DNA of 31,578 nt from the NCBI GenBank assembly GCA_000969725.1, contig JXSR01S007703.1. One strand, 5' to 3'. A model generated the notes under the pieces. It searched no databases. It had not been told where the DNA came from and saw nothing but the letters and a program-made list of their open reading frames with translations. The stretch's first letter is position 1. Each line of letters opens with the position of its first letter. The position numbers and the translations under genes were made by a program. Below are positions 1 to 31,578 of the stretch, piece after piece. Source of the stretch: Ophiothrix spiculata (taxonomy: Eukaryota > Echinodermata > Ophiuroidea > Amphilepidida > Ophiotrichidae).

Positions 1-1500
1 GGGGAGGGTAGAACTCTGTATAGAACAGCTGCTTTATATAGTCTGAAGACCAACTGTTATCATTTTAAAATGTGGGCCTACTAAAATCTCATTCAATGTA
101 GACCTAGTATTTTGGGGCTTAAACCTGGTATTTCTCAAACCAAACATAAATTAAAATCAAGCTCCTCAGAGCTAGGTTTTATCACATGTCTGTTGACAGT
201 ACGAGGGGATATCAAAAAGCTTTAAAGATCATCCATAAGGAAAGTAGCTATGTCAATGAAATTTTGTCAGAAGAGTCATTTATTCTTACATGTACATTAT
301 GGGGCAAATCTGGTTATACAGCCATTTGTAAATTCTGTACAGGACTAGTGGTGATTGATGTAAGCAACCTCCTCCACTAACTATGTACCTGCGATGGGAA
401 AACTAAGACCTGTGGTGTAATTAAGTCCCTGCATTTGAAGGCAGGGGTATGAGAGTTCCTCTTTTAAGCTGATTTCCTCTTTTTTGGAAATTTTCTTGTG
501 CCAAAATTTTAGCTTTTTCTTTTATTTTCAGCCTATATTTACACTGATTTTACGCTGTTTTTCCTCGTTTTTTGAATGCTTTCCTCTTTTTTTGTCAGTG
601 CCCTCTCACACCCTTGTGAAGGGTTACAGTGCCCAGCAAATCTACGATGACACGCCCAAAATGTAATTGTTGGATACTAATACCACAATATAAAGTAGAG
701 TCTCTTCTTTCTGTAGATACCAACATTATTAAATTCGGTCAATGTATGACGTCACAATGACACAATAAACCATGGTCGACCTGAAAATTTTTGACTTTCA
801 GCAAAATACAGGATGGATTTTATGCTAAAGAAAACCTCTACCATACCAGTCTGTAGACAGTCTGATTAAAGCCGATAACTTACTGATAGTTATGACCGTT
901 TCCCTAATATACGAGAGCCTATAGATGTAAACCTAACCTAATCATGCACACTGTCAATGGCTATTCTGTTGGACGCACTGATGTCACAGACTAGAATCCT
1001 GTGTTCTGATTGGTCAATTGAGGCTGTTCCATGTTACTCCCTGGCGTGAATCATTGCATTTGAGGTGAATGACAAAGTCTACAAAATTGATCTTTGCAGC
1101 TAAATTATTTTTTAATCAACCCCTTTCTTTGATATATTGTGCATAAATGTTTCTTTCAACTTTATTGTAAGAAAATATTAATGAATCGGAGCAGAAACAT
1201 AAAATATTTTGGAAATAATGGTTCACACCATAGACATCGCACAGTAAGTTTCACGCCAGTAACAATAATGAGTAAACCAAATTCAACAACTGTGTCCGAC
1301 AGAATAAGAAACTTAGCGTTTATATTGTAATTTGTTATTGAATATTAAAAACCTGCGTAATAGCACGATCCAATCTAAGAAGATTATTTCTACTTTTACG
1401 CTAATGACTGCGTGGTCATTATCAAGTAACAATGATTTCTCATAATGACCCACGCTAAATGCGTTTTCTCATAAAACGCCAATCAAGCGCGTGTATGCAC
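1..1500. other. No gene recognised
   Basis: AT-rich non-coding sequence. A T/C-rich stretch (about 440-620) recalls a MITE interior: 'gggtatgagag' near 445 and an inverted 'ctctcacaccc' near 603 may be its ends, but this is weak. A short inverted repeat (gcgtggtcattat with ataatgacccacgc) lies at 1409-1455. The short open frames here have no recognisable domain or coding character. Confidence 0.5.
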
Positions 1501-1502
1501 CC

Positions 1503-1890
1503 TAATAATAATAATAATAATAATATTTATTCAAATCACTTGCAATTTACAAACATATGTATATAAATACATTTTTATAAACAAAACAATTACATTTAAG
1601 ATACACAAACAATATGCAAGTAATTTAGGAGAAATGAATGGGCTTAAAGAAAACCCAAAACACAAAGTGCTCACTTATCCTGTACTTTAATTTAAGGAAT
1701 ATATAATAACATAACATAAGCAAACTGAACAAAATTAAATGAAGTAGTTAAACCTATTAAAAAGGAACATTAATCAAATCAACTGCACAAATCTATGAAA
1801 AATGACCTGCATTTAGATTTGAATGAAGAAAGATCAAGGCATTCTTTAACATTAGAAGGAATTTCATTCCATAGACCTACACATGACATG
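1503..1890 (-). mobile_element. 5'-truncated LINE 3' end, minus strand
   Basis: On the minus strand, about 1875 down to the stop at 1779-1781 reads WNEIPSNVKECLDLSSFKS, then KCRSFFIDLCS and stop. This is the characteristic C-terminal tail of non-LTR reverse-transcriptase ORF2 proteins (W-N-x-[IL]-P, then FKS/K..FF). A 3' UTR follows down to about 1530 and ends in an (AAT)n microsatellite at 1503-1527, as expected for the tail. The 5' part, including the RT domain, is missing. A CR1/L2-type clade is likely but not proven. Confidence 0.82.
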
Positions 1891-2486
1891 CGCGTGTGTC
1901 TATCATATTACGCGATGATCGTCATCCGTGGACTGATCAAAATTCTCCTATAGGAATGAATAGACCTTTAAGTATGAAATAAGTTTAAATAAGTATGTCT
2001 TCATAAAATTACACATAAGATGCATTAAAAATGTTGAAAGAGTGGAAACTTTGCACCATCTACTTTACAGTCATTGTGTGAATTCACCGGTGATTGTTTT
2101 GGACCACAATATTTTACTGAAAAAATACCTCAGCCCAAAACAATCACGTCAGAATTTAAACAATGACCTCAAAAAAGATGGTGCGCAGTTATTATTGTCT
2201 TTTCAACAACTCACCATATCTTCTTATACGGGAGCGCGCCGTTGTTGATAAGTGATGAATCCACAGTTGATATTCAAATAAGCGCGTCACGATTGGCACA
2301 GCGTACACGGAGGTGCGTCACGCAGTGCACATAAATCGGCGCACTGTTCAATCGCGCGTCGGGAACTTGAGTACGTGCAATGACTGGCGCTTGGGAACAG
2401 TTGAAAATGACAAAGCAACAATCATTTAAAAACTAGCATTTTGTTTCAGATTCTTCAAAGTATTTTTATTGAGATGAGTATCTGCT

Positions 2487-2730
2487 AAATTGAAAACATT
2501 TAGAATTTAATTCATACGTTTTTAAGGTAGATTTTCGTTGTTGAAAGGTATTCAAACATGCTACAGAGTTGTTCATCGCTAATCAACAACACTGCATCCG
2601 ATGCGTCGGCGCATTTTTATCACACTCGGGTGGCTAAAGCCACCCTCGCGCGATAAAAAAATACGCAGACGCATGGATGCATCGTTGTTGATTAGCGATG
2701 AACAACTCTGTAGCATGTTTGAATACCTAA
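2487..2730. mobile_element. Palindromic MITE, family A, copy 1
   Basis: The ends are long inverted arms: aggtattcaaacatgctac at about 2546 and its complement ending at about 2728, with gttgttcatcgctaatcaac inside each arm. The centre holds a short perfect hairpin (gggtggctaaagccaccc). A second copy with a shortened right arm is at 21142-21361. Similarity between the copies begins about 55 bp before the palindrome (aaattgaaaaca...), so the mobile unit may include that flank. Confidence 0.85.
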
Positions 2731-2887
2731 ATTAATAATCTGGTAGAGTTTCTACCATGTCCATTCTTAATACATTATTGATAAAGAAGAAGAAAACCCA
2801 ATATCCCCATTATCATATTCCACTTGTATTTCAAAGGTGGTTTTTTTTAATTTAATGCATCACAATTTTGATACACTTTTTACCCAG

Positions 2888-30152
<27,265 letters not shown>

Positions 30153-30186
30153 GTAAGTTGTGCTACTTTTCAGAATTTCATAAATA

Positions 30187-30826
30187 CAGTAGAAACTCGG
30201 TAATACGAAAACGCATAACCCATAAAACCGCGTAACTCGAAAGGAATTTAAAACCCCAACTTTTCCCTATTGTTTAATCATGTATTTTTCATGTTTAACA
30301 CAAAAGAAATAGTACGAAATCCGCAACGAAGGCAAGTGACCATCCCTAATGTACATTTTACATTGCGTTCTTGAAAGATAACACGAAAACTGCACGAAAA
30401 GTATTATAAACATTATCTTATACATTCAACCAGTTTTAAAAACATTGATGTTTAAAAAACATCGTAAAAACACTCCTACTTGAAAATCGGTGAGTCCGGT
30501 GGTTAAACCAATATGGCCGATTTCGATGTTTCCTGGCGTTGCACAGCTAGATTTAAGTAAGTAATTTTGAAGTTAATGCTCGAAAATTTGATGTTTTAGA
30601 TTAGTCTTTTAATACAATATTTCATTGATTCATGTCTGTCTTTGAGATTTTTCTGACATTTCGGTTAAAAGTAAGCTTACAGATGCCATATGTATAAGCC
30701 AGTGCAGTATCAGTTTGCATTTGGTTTTTATTGGTGACGATCTGTTATGGTTTACTCGAAATTTGCCTAATTAACACAAAAGCACACTCTTGGCCCCGAC
30801 GATTTTGTGTTAACGAGTTTCTACTG
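30187..30826. mobile_element. pogo/Tigger-like non-autonomous element (TA TSD)
   Basis: The ends CAGTAGAAACTCGGTAAT and (inverted) TTAACGAGTTTCTACTG resemble the CAGTAGAACCTCG-type ends of pogo/Tigger elements, flanked by TA on both sides. Sub-terminal 'cataacccataaaaccgcgt' repeats occur. It is 640 bp with no transposase frame. Confidence 0.85.
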
Positions 30827-31578
30827 TATTTCATCACAATCAGCATAGTTAGAAATTTTATAAGGTGCATTGACCAAATGTTTCAGAATTTCATCTGCAG
30901 TTGATTTACACTCTTAATGCTCTGTATAACTAGTTGTCAAATACCAATTTTTGAGATGATTTTAATCAAAACCTTCAGAAATGTCAAAAAATATAATTTT
31001 GTTTTGTATGTTGATTTTGGGTATGAGGCTATTATAGAAGTGTGTATTTATGCAACAAGTCAGAGGAAAATGGTTAAGTTTCATTTGTAAAACATTGTTT
31101 TTATTTCGTTGATTGCAGATAAATTAAAAGAATTTTCAATTTTACATTGGATCTACTAATAAAACCAATTTTAAAGATTTCAACTTTAGGGGGCAGTATT
31201 TTTTGTTGTTGACTACAATATTTAATAATGAAAGAAAATATAAATATTCTGATATATGGGGGTGAATTTGACAATGAAACTAATAAGCATGCTTCCATTA
31301 TTATTACCATTAACACTTGAAATGATGAACAAAATCTCAAAATGTCTGGAAAAAGTTCAAGATTATGCTGAACTTGTCTAATGCCTCTTTAATTGAATTA
31401 ATTTCTTTTATGAAATGGGCATTGAAGAATTGAGTCAATCGATAAAACTGAGTTACAATTTGATTTTCATTCAGGTGACTTTTTAAGGGCCCTGTCAACC
31501 CTTTTTTTGAGAATTTTTTTTTGCTCTGTAACTCAGCAACGGATAATTAAATTCAAATAAAAGTATACATTTCTAGAA
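30827..31578. other. Intron 11 start, no exon found
   Basis: AT-rich intron. 'aagggccctgtcaaccc' near 31488 may begin another transposon cut by the window end. No match to the next expected TMD2 segment was found. Confidence 0.45.

Noticed and set aside
1-2887. Upstream ABCC4 exon encoding the last TMD1 helix
   Set aside because: No segment resembling the helix and RIQ ending with a suitable donor was found; it is presumed to lie before the window.

Overview
This is eukaryotic, AT-rich, intron-dense DNA with short exons, long introns and very many small transposons. It carries the middle part of one host gene on the + strand: an ABC transporter of subfamily C, closest by recognition to ABCC4/MRP4, the 'short' MRP without a TMD0. 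Eleven constitutive-looking exons (2888-30152) join with consistent phases into 485 codons. They run from the end of the first transmembrane domain through the whole of NBD1, the linker, TM7, the glycosylated loop, TM8 and the next intracellular loop. The start (TMD1) and the end (rest of TMD2, NBD2) lie outside the window. The TTAGGG-type interstitial repeat, tRNA-derived SINEs and LINE tails suggest a marine invertebrate, plausibly a deuterostome such as an echinoderm, hemichordate or amphioxus. The species cannot be fixed from the sequence.

Layout: 1-2887 intergenic or intronic sequence with a LINE tail and a palindromic MITE; 2888-5389 linker to Walker A; 5390-9660 the NBD1 exons 4-6, each beside partial copies of itself; 11532-11705 the regulatory-linker exon; 11706-19985 a very long intron with a roughly 125-bp tandem array, a 50-N assembly gap, many MITEs and a 60-bp minisatellite between inverted arms; 19986-22507 the TM7 exon and a tandem triplicate of the next exon; 26522-26735 the TM8 exon; 30073-30152 the last exon in the window.

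The main discovery is repeated exon-scale duplication within one transporter gene. Exon 9 is present as three copies, each with intact acceptor, donor and reading frame, separated by introns of only 52 bp. This layout suits mutually exclusive or variable splicing of an N-glycosylated extracellular loop. Exon 4 is preceded by four decayed copies on a 145-bp period. Exons 5 and 6 are followed by degenerate fragments of themselves. The exon 8 acceptor is duplicated in frame with a stop codon in the added segment. The second theme is the MITE load: many palindromic elements, of which at least eight have TWA target duplications (PIF/Harbinger-like), two have perfect 8-bp duplications (hAT-like) and two have TA duplications (mariner/pogo-like). 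Several sit within 20-60 bp of splice acceptors. I found no second protein-coding gene, no true tRNA or rRNA gene, and no retrovirus-like or Polinton-like element.
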